NCBI GenBank assembly: GCA_016844485.1
Contig: JAENIZ010000063.1
Location: 1 to 20,779 of the forward strand
Direction: 5' to 3'
DNA from: Gammaproteobacteria bacterium
GTDB taxonomy: Bacteria; Pseudomonadota; Gammaproteobacteria; Eutrophobiales; Eutrophobiaceae
Length of the DNA: 20,779 nt
In this document: piece after piece, positions 7,233 through 14,715 of the stretch
Position numbering within the stretch: position 1 is the first letter of the stretch
Layout: every line of letters begins with the position of its first letter
Notes under the pieces: model-generated
The model's input: the letters and a program-made list of their open reading frames with translations, nothing else
Told to the model about the DNA's origin: nothing
The model's database searches: none
Position numbers and translations under genes: made by a program

Positions 7233-7478
7233 TTATTCGTTGTTATCGTCTGAACCGAAGTCTTGCAGTTGTTGTTTGCCGTCTTTTTCAAGCAAAATCT
7301 GGACTTTCTGTTCTGCCTCGGACAGGGCCTTCTGGCACGTCCTTGTTAATGCGACGCCACGTTCAAAATATTTAAGTGATTCTTCCAGGCTCAGGTTACC
7401 TTTTTCCATTTTTACAACCAGTTCCTCGAGTTCCTCCAATGCCTTCTCAAAATCGATGTCGTTGCGTTTTTTGGGCAC
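7233..7478 (-). CDS. xseB: Exodeoxyribonuclease VII small subunit XseB
   Basis: An 81-residue small subunit of exonuclease VII, which with XseA degrades single-stranded DNA. The sequence D-I-D-F-E-K-A-L-E-E-L-E-E-L-V followed by K-M-E-K-G-N-L-S-L-E-E-S-L and F-E-R-G-V-A-L-T-R is the standard family core; the rest is a helical hairpin with an acidic tail. GTG 7478 is chosen because GGGAGGA lies just upstream and the product begins M-P-K-K as usual; an in-frame GTG at 7490 would place that ribosome-binding site inside the gene. The stop is 3 nt before the ispA start, so the two are translationally linked, as in many proteobacteria. xseA is not in the window. Confidence 0.93.
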   Translation of the reverse strand: MPKKRNDIDFEKALEELEELVVKMEKGNLSLEESLKYFERGVALTRTCQKALSEAEQKVQILLEKDGKQQLQDFGSDDNNE

Positions 7479-7647
7479 ATTTCCTCCCACCAGGGACAGT
7501 GTTTATCAATAGGATATCTGGAATTTTTATTGTATTGCATCATCCCTTGCGAATACCAATTTTGCCGCTATAAATCTTGATTTTCATACAGTTCAATCAA
7601 GAAAAATACTGTTCGCAAGCAGGTTCGATCCGGGTTATACAATGCGT

Positions 7648-7676
7648 TTGACACCCATTTTATCCTGCGTTACAGT
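7648..7676 (+). promoter_or_regulatory. Sigma70-like promoter of the rubrerythrin unit
   Basis: A consensus -35 TTGACA (7648-7653) is followed after 17 bp by TACAGT (7671-7676), a 4/6 match to the -10 box. The predicted transcription start is near 7683. Inverted TGACAC/GTGTCA half-sites (7649-7654 and 7675-7680) flank the spacer. Identified by eye. Confidence 0.5.
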
Positions 7677-7688
7677 GTCATTTAAATC

Positions 7689-7703
7689 TTAGACCAAGTC
7701 TAA
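7689..7703. promoter_or_regulatory. Perfect palindrome just downstream of the rubrerythrin promoter, candidate operator
   Basis: TTAGAC-CAA-GTCTAA is a perfect 6-3-6 inverted repeat. It falls at about +6 to +20 of the predicted transcript, a classic repressor position, about 50 nt upstream of the rubrerythrin start. The half-site GACCAAG recurs once at 7708-7714. It is neither a textbook PerR box nor a full IscR site; an Rrf2- or Fur-family regulator is a guess based on the gene it controls. Confidence 0.45.
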
Positions 7704-7753
7704 ATTTGACCAAGAATATACCAGATATGATGATACTAAGGAGGTAGATACCT

Positions 7754-8173
7754 ATGGCACTGAAAGGTAGTAAAACAGAAGAAAATCTGAAGGCCGCATT
7801 TGCGGGTGAGTCGCAGGCCAATCGCCGTTACCTGTATTTTGCCCAGAAGGCCGATGTGGAAGGGTTTAACGATGTTTCCGCAGTTTTTCGTTCTACGGCC
7901 GAGGGTGAAACTGGCCATGCCCATGGTCATCTGGAATATCTGGAAGAGGTGGGTGACCCTGTTACAGGCAAGCCTATCGGGATAACTTCGGATAATCTCA
8001 AGGCTGCAATTGCCGGCGAAACTTACGAATACACCGATATGTATCCGGGGATGGCCAAAACGGCGCGGACAGAGGGTTTTGACGAGATCGCCGATTGGTT
8101 TGAAACCCTGGCCAAGGCGGAACGTTCTCATGCCAATCGCTTTCAAAAGGCGCTGGATGCACTAGAGGCTTGA
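7754..8173 (+). CDS. Rubrerythrin (diiron domain only)
   Basis: A 139-residue ferritin-like diiron protein of the rubrerythrin family, which in characterised members reduces hydrogen peroxide in the cytoplasm. All diiron ligands are visible: Glu19 (A-G-E-S-Q-A-N), Glu52 with His55 (E-G-E-T-G-H), Glu89 and Glu92 (G-E-T-Y-E-Y) and Glu123 with His126 (A-E-R-S-H-A). There is no C-terminal rubredoxin domain, so electrons must come from a separate protein. A full AAGGAGGT ribosome-binding site (7738-7745) implies strong translation. It is followed by a stem-loop and then by an Fe-S protein and a DUF3501 gene in the same direction; this gene order recurs in proteobacteria. Name and cofactor are secure; the peroxide role is from the family. 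Confidence 0.93.
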   Translation: MALKGSKTEENLKAAFAGESQANRRYLYFAQKADVEGFNDVSAVFRSTAEGETGHAHGHLEYLEEVGDPVTGKPIGITSDNLKAAIAGETYEYTDMYPGMAKTARTEGFDEIADWFETLAKAERSHANRFQKALDALEA

Positions 8174-8198
8174 TTTATCCTGATAATGGTGCTTATTA

Positions 8199-8220
8199 GA
8201 ACCGGGGTAATACCCGGTTC
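8199..8220 (+). terminator. Stem-loop between rubrerythrin and the Fe-S protein gene (partial terminator or mRNA stabiliser)
   Basis: A perfect 8-bp GC-rich stem GAACCGGG/CCCGGTTC closes a 6-base loop. It starts 26 nt after the rubrerythrin stop, and only a weak T-run (TCATTTT) follows. It is likely to lower, but not abolish, read-through into the next gene, or to protect the 3' end of the rubrerythrin message. Confidence 0.5.
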
Positions 8221-8259
8221 TCATTTTCTGGAATACCTGTTTTGGTTTTTGCGTGATAC

Positions 8260-9606
8260 ATGAGTGATATCAAGTCTGAAAGAAGAGAAGGGAGTCTGGA
8301 GGCCCCGATTCGCCATCCTATCAAGTGGCAGGATCCCGGGTATTACGATGAAAACGCCGTGTTTAAGGAACTGGGGCGGGTATTTGATATCTGCCATGGT
8401 TGCCGTCGTTGTGTCAGTCTGTGTAATGCCTTTCCGACCCTGTTTGACCTGGTGGATAAGTCCGACACCATGGAGATCGATGGTGTAGCCAAACAGGATT
8501 ACTGGAAGGTTGTTGATCACTGTTATCTCTGTGACCTGTGCTACATGACCAAGTGTCCTTATGTGCCGCCGCATGAATGGAATGTGGATTTCCCGCACCT
8601 GATGCTCCAGGCCAAGGCCGTAAGACATGAACAAGGCAAGAACAAACTCAGGGACAAAATACTGAGCTCGACAGATGCAGTAGGGCGTATTGCCGGAATA
8701 CCGGTGGTCGCGCAAAGTGTAAATGCCGCGAATAACAATACTGTCCTCAGAAAGTTGATGGATAAAACCCTCGGTATCCATCCAGATGCAAAATTACCGG
8801 AATTTCACAGTAACAACCTGCGCAAACGCTTTACAAAAAGAAACAAGGTTGAGCTTGCAGCAGAATCTACAGAACATACCCGTGGCAAGGTTGCACTGTT
8901 TGTAACCTGCTATGGCAACCGTAACGCCCCCGATATCGTTGCAGATATGATTTCGGTCTTTGAACACAATGGCATTCCCGTCAGGCTGACGGACAGGGAA
9001 CGCTGTTGTGGCATGCCCAAACTTGAACTGGGTGATCTGAAGGCAGCAGAACAGGCAAAGGAGTTCAACATCCCTGAATTGGTAAAACTCGTTGATGAGG
9101 GCTGGGATATTGTGGCACCTGTTCCGTCCTGTGTACTGATGTTCAAGCAGGAAATCCCGCTGATGTTTCCAGATGAGGCAAATGTCAAAAAAGTCCAGGA
9201 GGCCATGTTTGATCCTTTCGAATATCTTATGTTGAGACACAAGGCAGGAAAAATAAAAACAGAATTCAGAAACTCGCTTGGTAAAATTGCCTATCATGTC
9301 CCCTGTCATCAACGCGTCCAGAATATCGGGTTGAAGACAAAAGAAACACTGGCACTTGTTCCTGGTACTTCCATTGAAGTTATCGAACGTTGTTCAGGCC
9401 ATGATGGCACCTATGCCGTCAAGAGTGAATGTCATGCCATTTCCATAAAGATCTGCCGTCCTGTAGTCAATAAAATCAAGCAAAGCACGATAGATCATTA
9501 CATCAGTGATTGTCCAATGGCCGGTCGCCAGATAGAAAGTGTCCTGGGTAACGAATCAAAGGCAGAAAGCCCGTTTACGTTGTTACGTTATGCGTATGGA
9601 ATTTGA
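8260..9606 (+). CDS. CCG-domain / two [4Fe-4S] ferredoxin-like oxidoreductase (GlpC/HdrD-like)
   Basis: A 448-residue cytoplasmic Fe-S protein. Two cysteine clusters of ferredoxin type occur at the N-terminus: Cys45-48-51-55 (C-H-G-C-R-R-C-V-S-L-C) and Cys88-91-94-99 (C-Y-L-C-D-L-C-Y-M-T-K-C-P). The rest holds two CCG-type domains as in GlpC and heterodisulfide reductase HdrB/HdrD. The first has Cys217, Cys249-Cys250 (C-C-G-M-P) and Cys291; the second has Cys349, C-S-G-H-D-G around Cys378 and Cys418, so the second has CSG in place of CCG. It sits between rubrerythrin and DUF3501. A role in passing electrons to the rubredoxin-less rubrerythrin is an attractive inference. No flavin or quinone-binding partner subunit is present. 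The start ATG has no strong ribosome-binding site. Confidence 0.85.
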   Translation: MSDIKSERREGSLEAPIRHPIKWQDPGYYDENAVFKELGRVFDICHGCRRCVSLCNAFPTLFDLVDKSDTMEIDGVAKQDYWKVVDHCYLCDLCYMTKCPYVPPHEWNVDFPHLMLQAKAVRHEQGKNKLRDKILSSTDAVGRIAGIPVVAQSVNAANNNTVLRKLMDKTLGIHPDAKLPEFHSNNLRKRFTKRNKVELAAESTEHTRGKVALFVTCYGNRNAPDIVADMISVFEHNGIPVRLTDRERCCGMPKLELGDLKAAEQAKEFNIPELVKLVDEGWDIVAPVPSCVLMFKQEIPLMFPDEANVKKVQEAMFDPFEYLMLRHKAGKIKTEFRNSLGKIAYHVPCHQRVQNIGLKTKETLALVPGTSIEVIERCSGHDGTYAVKSECHAISIKICRPVVNKIKQSTIDHYISDCPMAGRQIESVLGNESKAESPFTLLRYAYGI

Positions 9607-9620
9607 GAAGAAATAAACAC

Positions 9621-10205
9621 ATGCATAAATTTACGCGTGCTGATCTTTATACTCTGGAGAAGTATGCCGAGATCCGCGGGGAATTTCGTGACAAGGTCAT
9701 GACGCATAAAAAAAATCGGCAATTACCAATTGGTCCCAATGCCACGTTATATTTTGAAGATGCCCTGACTATGCAATACCAGATCCAGGAGATGTTAAGA
9801 GTAGAGCGCATCTTCGAACCCAAAGGTATCCAGGAAGAACTGGATGCCTATAATCCACTCATACCGGACGGCACAAACTGGAAGGCAACATTCATGATCG
9901 AATTTGACGATGAGGATGAACGCAGGCAGCAACTGGCAAGATTGATTGATATTGAATCCTGTGTCTGGATGAAGATAGATAAATTTGATCCGGTAATACC
10001 CGTTGCAGATGAGGATATGGATCGTACTACAGAAGATAAAACTTCATCCGTGCATTTTCTTCGCTTTGAACTCAATAAGGAAATGATCACTGCCTTGAAG
10101 CGGGGCGCATCTCTGTCCGCGGGCATAAATCATGCGGCCTATCAATATACGGTAGATCCTGTGCCCGATAATCTCAGGCGATCATTATTAAACGATCTTA
10201 GTTAA
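9621..10205 (+). CDS. DUF3501 family protein
   Basis: A 194-residue protein of a conserved family without known function. The N-terminus M-H-K-F-T-R-A-D-L-Y-T-L-E-K-Y-A-E-I-R and the central F-E-D-A-L-T-M-Q-Y-Q-I-Q-E-M-L-R are typical of DUF3501. There is no signal peptide or membrane segment, no cysteine pattern for a cluster (a single Cys), and many acidic residues. ATG 9621 is used; an in-frame TTG at 9603 would overlap the end of the Fe-S gene and adds residues the family lacks. It starts 14 nt after the Fe-S protein gene, so the two are almost certainly co-transcribed. Members are repeatedly found beside rubrerythrin and CCG-domain Fe-S proteins, suggesting a joint redox function. Confidence 0.85.
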   Translation: MHKFTRADLYTLEKYAEIRGEFRDKVMTHKKNRQLPIGPNATLYFEDALTMQYQIQEMLRVERIFEPKGIQEELDAYNPLIPDGTNWKATFMIEFDDEDERRQQLARLIDIESCVWMKIDKFDPVIPVADEDMDRTTEDKTSSVHFLRFELNKEMITALKRGASLSAGINHAAYQYTVDPVPDNLRRSLLNDLS

Positions 10206-10335
10206 TTTTCCCCATTTTTCGAAGCCTGATCCCAGTCAGGAATTATATGGTGCAATTTTTGACCTGTTTTATGATACATTTTGCGTTCATGTCAGGTATT
10301 GCATTAACCAGTTTCGTCGTTAAGGTGGACAGATC

Positions 10336-12222
10336 TTGGTAAAAAATTACGACGCTGCCGATATTGAAGTATTGACTGGCCTCGAACCCGTGCGTAAACG
10401 CCCCGGGATGTATACCGATACCACCCGCCCCAACCATCTTATCCAGGAAGTTGTTGATAACAGTGTCGATGAGGCAATCGCAGGATATGCCAGCAAGATT
10501 GAAGTTATCCTGCATAAGGATGGCTCGGTGACTGTCAGCGATGACGGTCGGGGCATGCCCATTGATAAACACCCGGGCGAGAAGGTATCCGGTGTGGAGG
10601 TCATCCTTACCCGCCTGCATGCCGGAGGCAAATTTTCCAACAAGAATTATAGATTTTCCGGTGGTCTACATGGAGTAGGAGTGTCAATTGTCAATGCACT
10701 ATCCAAACATCTGGAAGTTTGGGTAAGACGGGATGGCAAGGAATATAACATGGCCTTTACTGGTGGCGAGAAAAAATCAAATCTCGAAGTCACCGGCGAA
10801 GTCGGCAAACGCAATAATGGAACGACCATACGGTTTTGGCCCGATCCGAAATATTTTGACAGCACAAAGATCTTTGTCACCAAACTGAAACATGTGTTGC
10901 GTGCAAAGGCAGTTTTATGTCCTGGCTTGGTTGTGCGGTTAAATGATGAAATCGATAACGAAAAGACAGAATGGTGTTATCAGGATGGATTAAAGACCTA
11001 TCTGGCAGAGCAGCTTAAAGGACAGGAATTATTGCCGCCCGAGCCATTTATGGGAACCATGGAAGGTCATCATGAAGCGGTTGATTGGGCAATCCACTGG
11101 TGTCCCGAAGAGGGTGAGATTATTACGGAAAGCTACGTTAATCTGGTGCCCACCGCGCAGGGGGGGACGCATGTCAACGGTCTGAGGCAAGGGCTTCTGG
11201 ATGCCATGCGTGAATTTTCGGAGGCAAGAAATCTGTTACCCCGTGGTGTCAAACTTTCAGCTGAAGATATTTGTGAACGTTGCAGTTATCTGTTATCTGT
11301 CAAGCTGGAAAATCCACAGTTTACGGGGCAAATAAAGGATCGTTTGTCTACGCGCGAATGCACCGCTTTTGTTTCCGGTGTTGTTCGTGATGCGCTCAGT
11401 CATTGGCTGCATCAACATATCGAGACGGGAGAACGGATCGCCGAACTGGCGATTACACATGCACAACAACGTCTCAAGTCCAATAAACAGATAATAAGAA
11501 AGAAAGTTACAGGCGGGCCGGCGTTACCCGGCAAGCTGGTGGATTGTACACTTCAGGACCTGAACGTTACCGAACTCTTTCTGGTGGAAGGTGATTCTGC
11601 AGGAGGATCTGCAAAGCAGGCACGGGACAGGGAATTTCAGGCAATAATGCCTTTGCGGGGCAAGATTCTTAATACCTGGGAGGTTGATTCGACAGAGATA
11701 TTAGCTTCCAAGGAGGTCCATGATATTACCGTGGCAATAGGTGTTGATCCTGGTTCCAATAATCTGGAAGGCCTGCGTTACGGCAAGATATGTATCCTGG
11801 CTGATGCCGATTCCGATGGATTGCATATTGCAACATTACTCTGCGCATTATTTGTTAAACATTTTCGTCCGCTTGTTGAACATGGGCATATTTATGTGGC
11901 CATGCCTCCACTGTACCGGATTGATATTGGTAAAGAGGTGTATTACGCCCTGGACGATGCGGAAAAAGAAGGCATATTGGATCGAATTGCCGCAGAAAAG
12001 AAACAGGGTAAAGTCAATGTACAGCGTTTCAAGGGTTTGGGAGAAATGAATCCAATACAATTGCGGGAAACGACCATGGCACCGGACACCCGCAGACTGG
12101 TGCAACTGGTACTCACAAGGAACAATAAGGCGGATCAACTACTGGATATGCTGCTGGCTAAAAAGCGGGCAGCAGATCGAAAAGAATGGCTGGAAACCAA
12201 AGGTGATCTTGCATCACTGTAG
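10336..12222 (+). CDS. parE: DNA topoisomerase IV subunit B (ParE)
   Basis: A complete 628-residue ATPase subunit of topoisomerase IV, which decatenates daughter chromosomes together with ParC. The GHKL ATPase motifs are present: E-V-V-D-N-S-V-D-E-A, D-D-G-R-G-M-P and G-G-L-H-G-V-G-V-S-I-V-N-A-L-S. The TOPRIM motifs are L-V-E-G-D-S-A-G-G-S-A-K-Q-A-R-D-R-E-F-Q and D-A-D-S-D-G. L-N-T-W-E-V and A-I-G-V-D-P distinguish ParE from GyrB, as does the lack of the GyrB insert. The start is TTG 10336: the ribosome-binding site AAGGTGG (10322-10328) is 7 nt upstream and the product begins as in other ParE proteins. Length matches E. coli (630). parC follows after about 300 nt that contain a small opposite-strand gene. 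Confidence 0.96.
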   Translation: MVKNYDAADIEVLTGLEPVRKRPGMYTDTTRPNHLIQEVVDNSVDEAIAGYASKIEVILHKDGSVTVSDDGRGMPIDKHPGEKVSGVEVILTRLHAGGKFSNKNYRFSGGLHGVGVSIVNALSKHLEVWVRRDGKEYNMAFTGGEKKSNLEVTGEVGKRNNGTTIRFWPDPKYFDSTKIFVTKLKHVLRAKAVLCPGLVVRLNDEIDNEKTEWCYQDGLKTYLAEQLKGQELLPPEPFMGTMEGHHEAVDWAIHWCPEEGEIITESYVNLVPTAQGGTHVNGLRQGLLDAMREFSEARNLLPRGVKLSAEDICERCSYLLSVKLENPQFTGQIKDRLSTRECTAFVSGVVRDALSHWLHQHIETGERIAELAITHAQQRLKSNKQIIRKKVTGGPALPGKLVDCTLQDLNVTELFLVEGDSAGGSAKQARDREFQAIMPLRGKILNTWEVDSTEILASKEVHDITVAIGVDPGSNNLEGLRYGKICILADADSDGLHIATLLCALFVKHFRPLVEHGHIYVAMPPLYRIDIGKEVYYALDDAEKEGILDRIAAEKKQGKVNVQRFKGLGEMNPIQLRETTMAPDTRRLVQLVLTRNNKADQLLDMLLAKKRAADRKEWLETKGDLASL

Positions 12223-12229
12223 ATTTGTA

Positions 12230-12409
12230 TTATGTATTGGTCACCTCGAGTGTATCCGGGGACATTGGCGGTGCATAATAGTGCATGGCCTTCAGAATTT
12301 TCTCGAGTTCAGCGTCAGTTGTTATCTTTGTAGCCGGCTCTTCAGTCAGCCTGAAATAGAGTGCAGATAATGCCAGAAACCGTTGAATGCGTTCATTGCC
12401 GGTATGCAT
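12230..12409 (-). CDS. Small hypothetical protein (59 residues) between parE and parC, antisense to both
   Basis: A short gene below the usual length cut-off. It begins ATG 12409 (M-H-T-G-N-E-R-I-Q-R-F-L-A-L-S) and ends TAA 12230-12232. A strong AGGAG ribosome-binding site sits 6 nt upstream of the ATG. The product has a helical N-terminal half, the segment T-T-D-A-E-L-E-K-I-L-K-A-M, and an ordered-looking tail Y-Y-A-P-P-M-S-P-D-T-L-E-V-T. It is soluble, without cysteine, signal peptide or membrane segment. It fills nearly all of the parE-parC spacer and ends 8 nt from the parE stop, convergent to parE and divergent from parC. I do not recognise a family. Confidence 0.6.
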   Translation of the reverse strand: MHTGNERIQRFLALSALYFRLTEEPATKITTDAELEKILKAMHYYAPPMSPDTLEVTNT

Positions 12410-12530
12410 TGCAATCTCCTGCTTTATTTGATTTGTGTATCTTCCACAAAAAATTTGCCAAAAAAATGACAGCGGTGTGAAACTTTGATGACAAGCACCC
12501 CGTATCCCATATTTGCCGGAGGATAAAGAA

Positions 12531-14694
12531 TTGGCTGAGACATTAAATCTTGATTTTGAAAAGAGCGAACGGCAACCACTGCATGAGTTTACCGAGAAGG
12601 CATACCTGGCCTATTCCATGTATGTCATTCTGGATCGCGCCTTACCTCACATCGGAGATGGTCTTAAGCCTGTGCAACGGCGCATCATTTACGCCATGTC
12701 TGAACTGGGATTAAAGGCAACAGCAAAATACAAGAAATCAGCGCGCACGATCGGTGATGTTATCGGTAAATTTCATCCGCATGGTGATACTGCCTGTTAT
12801 GAAGCCATGGTACTTATGGCACAGGGCTTTACCTATCGCTATCCACTCATTGATGGCCAGGGCAACTTCGGATCCATGGATGATCCCAAGTCATTCGCTG
12901 CCATGCGTTATACCGAATCAAAACTTACAGGCTATGCGGACAGCTTGTTGAGTGAACTGGGGCAGGGGACAGTAGATTGGGTAGCAAATTTTGACGGCAC
13001 GTTAAATGAACCGAAACGGCTTCCTGCCCGTTTACCCAATATTCTCCTGAACGGGACGACCGGGATCGCTGTTGGTATGGCAACCGATATTCCTCCCCAT
13101 AATCTGAATGAGGTCACAAGTGCATGCATACGTCTGCTTGAATCTCCTAAAAGTACGATTGAAGAACTCTGTAAACATGTCAAGGGGCCGGATTTTCCCA
13201 CTGCTGCGGAGATCATCAGTGCCAGGACAGATATCCTTGAAATATACAAGACTGGTACCGGTTCATTAAAGATGCGCGCTGTGTGGGAAAAAGAAGATGG
13301 GAATATTGTGATTACTGCGCTTCCCTATCAGTGCTCAGGCAGCAAGGTGCTGGAACAAATTGCGGCACAGATGCAGGCAAAAAAACTGCCCATGCTTGAA
13401 GACCTGAGGGATGAATCCGATCATGAAAATCCGACGCGACTTGTTTTGATCCCGCGATCGAATCGGATCGATCTCGATGAATTGATGTCTCATCTCTTTG
13501 CTACAACTGATCTCGAGAGTAGCTACCGCGTCAATCTGAACATGATCGGTATCGATGGACGTCCACAGGTCAAGGACCTGAAAACCATTCTCAAGGAATG
13601 GTTGGTATACCGGACAGAGACAGTTCGACGGCGTCTGCAGCATCGTCTCGAAAACGTTCTGGTCAGGATGCATATTCTGCAAGGATTGATGATTGCTTAT
13701 GTGAATATCGATGACATCATTGCAATCATTCGTGAAAAAGACGAGCCAAAACCTGTTTTGATTAAACGTTTCAGGTTATCAGATGAGCAGGCCGAGGCAA
13801 TTCTCGAACTTAAACTCCGTAAACTGGCAAAACTCGAGGAAATGCGCATCAAGGAAGAATTGAAGGAGCTTGAAGACGAACGTAAATTACTTGAACAAAC
13901 ACTGGGCTCAAAACAGAAATTAAAGGCACTGGTTCGAAATGAATTACAGGCAGACGCAAAACTCTTCGGGGATGCACGTTGTTCTCCGTTAAAAGAACGG
14001 GAAGAATCCAGGGCATTGGCTGAAACTGATCTAATCCCGACTGAACTGATTACTGTTGTCCTTTCCGAAAGAGGTCTGGTTCGTTCAGCAAAAGGGCACG
14101 ATATTGATCCCGTGGGATTAAATTACCGCCCAGGTGATGGTTTTAAATCAGCGTGCCGTGGACGCAGTAACCAGAACGCAGTATTTCTTGATTCAACTGG
14201 CCGGTGTTATGCCTTGCCTGCGCATCTATTACCCTCTGCAAAAAGCCTGGGTGAGCCGGTTTCAGGCCGCCTTAATCCGCCAGACGGCGCCACCTTTGAA
14301 GGAAAATGGAAAATCAGTTGTATCCGTCCCAAAGGCGGCAAAAACATTAACGCCGACCCCTGTTCATGATATTGATACTGATTCAATTGCAGCGGTTTCA
14401 TCTTCGGGCCGTTTACTGGTTTTCCCCATCAGGGAACTGCCTATGCTGGGTAAAGGGAAAGGGTTGAAGATAATGCAGATACCACCCGCCAAATTAAAAA
14501 CAAGGGAAGAATATGTGGTTGCAATAACAGCAATCGCGGCCGGTTGTGGCCTGAACATTAATTCCGGTCAGCGAAAATTAAATCTGAAGGTAAAAGATCT
14601 GGAACATTATGCGGGTGAACGTGGCAGGCGGGGAAACGTATTACCGAGAGGTTATCGCAATGTATCGGCGATGGAGGCAGATGTGAAAGAATGA
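12531..14694 (+). pseudogene. parC: DNA topoisomerase IV subunit A (ParC), frame broken in the C-terminal domain
   Basis: ParC cleaves and rejoins DNA in topoisomerase IV. The catalytic region is intact: K-P-V-Q-R-R, H-P-H-G-D-T-A-C-Y-E and A-A-M-R-Y-T-E with catalytic Tyr127 (Tyr120 in E. coli). TTG 12531 is the start, because GGAGGA (12518-12523) is 7 nt upstream; an in-frame TTG at 12513 lies before that site. The first frame runs through L-N-P-P-D-G-A-T-F-E-G, then goes out of frame near 14300 and stops at 14369 (612 residues). The second frame resumes at E-N-G-K-S-V-V-S-V-P and continues a normal ParC tail to 14694. About 30 codons of a C-terminal propeller blade are missing at the join; restoring them gives ~750 residues, as in E. 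coli (752). A truncated protein would keep the catalytic core but lose part of the DNA-wrapping domain. An assembly error is equally possible. Confidence 0.88.
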
Positions 14695-14715
14695 ATACAA
14701 TTACTGAATATAATT

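Noticed and set aside
8221..8781. Minus-strand open frame of 186 codons opposite the Fe-S protein
   Set aside because: Antisense shadow of a well-supported gene, with no recognisable motif.
10225..10240. Hairpin CCTGA/TCAGG after the DUF3501 gene as terminator
   Set aside because: The stem is only 5 bp and no T-run directly follows; not distinguishable from chance.
12765..12803. Thr87 in ParC (Ser80 in E. coli) as a fluoroquinolone-resistance change
   Set aside because: Thr keeps the hydroxyl group used for drug-metal bridging and may simply be the lineage's normal residue.
14298..14315. Programmed ribosomal frameshift in parC
   Set aside because: There is no slippery heptamer or downstream structure, and a shift alone would not restore the ~30 missing residues.
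14134..14694. A separate gene overlapping the parC 3' end
   Set aside because: Its C-terminal half continues the ParC domain; the N-terminal ~55 residues are out-of-frame reading of parC, so it is the displaced ParC tail.
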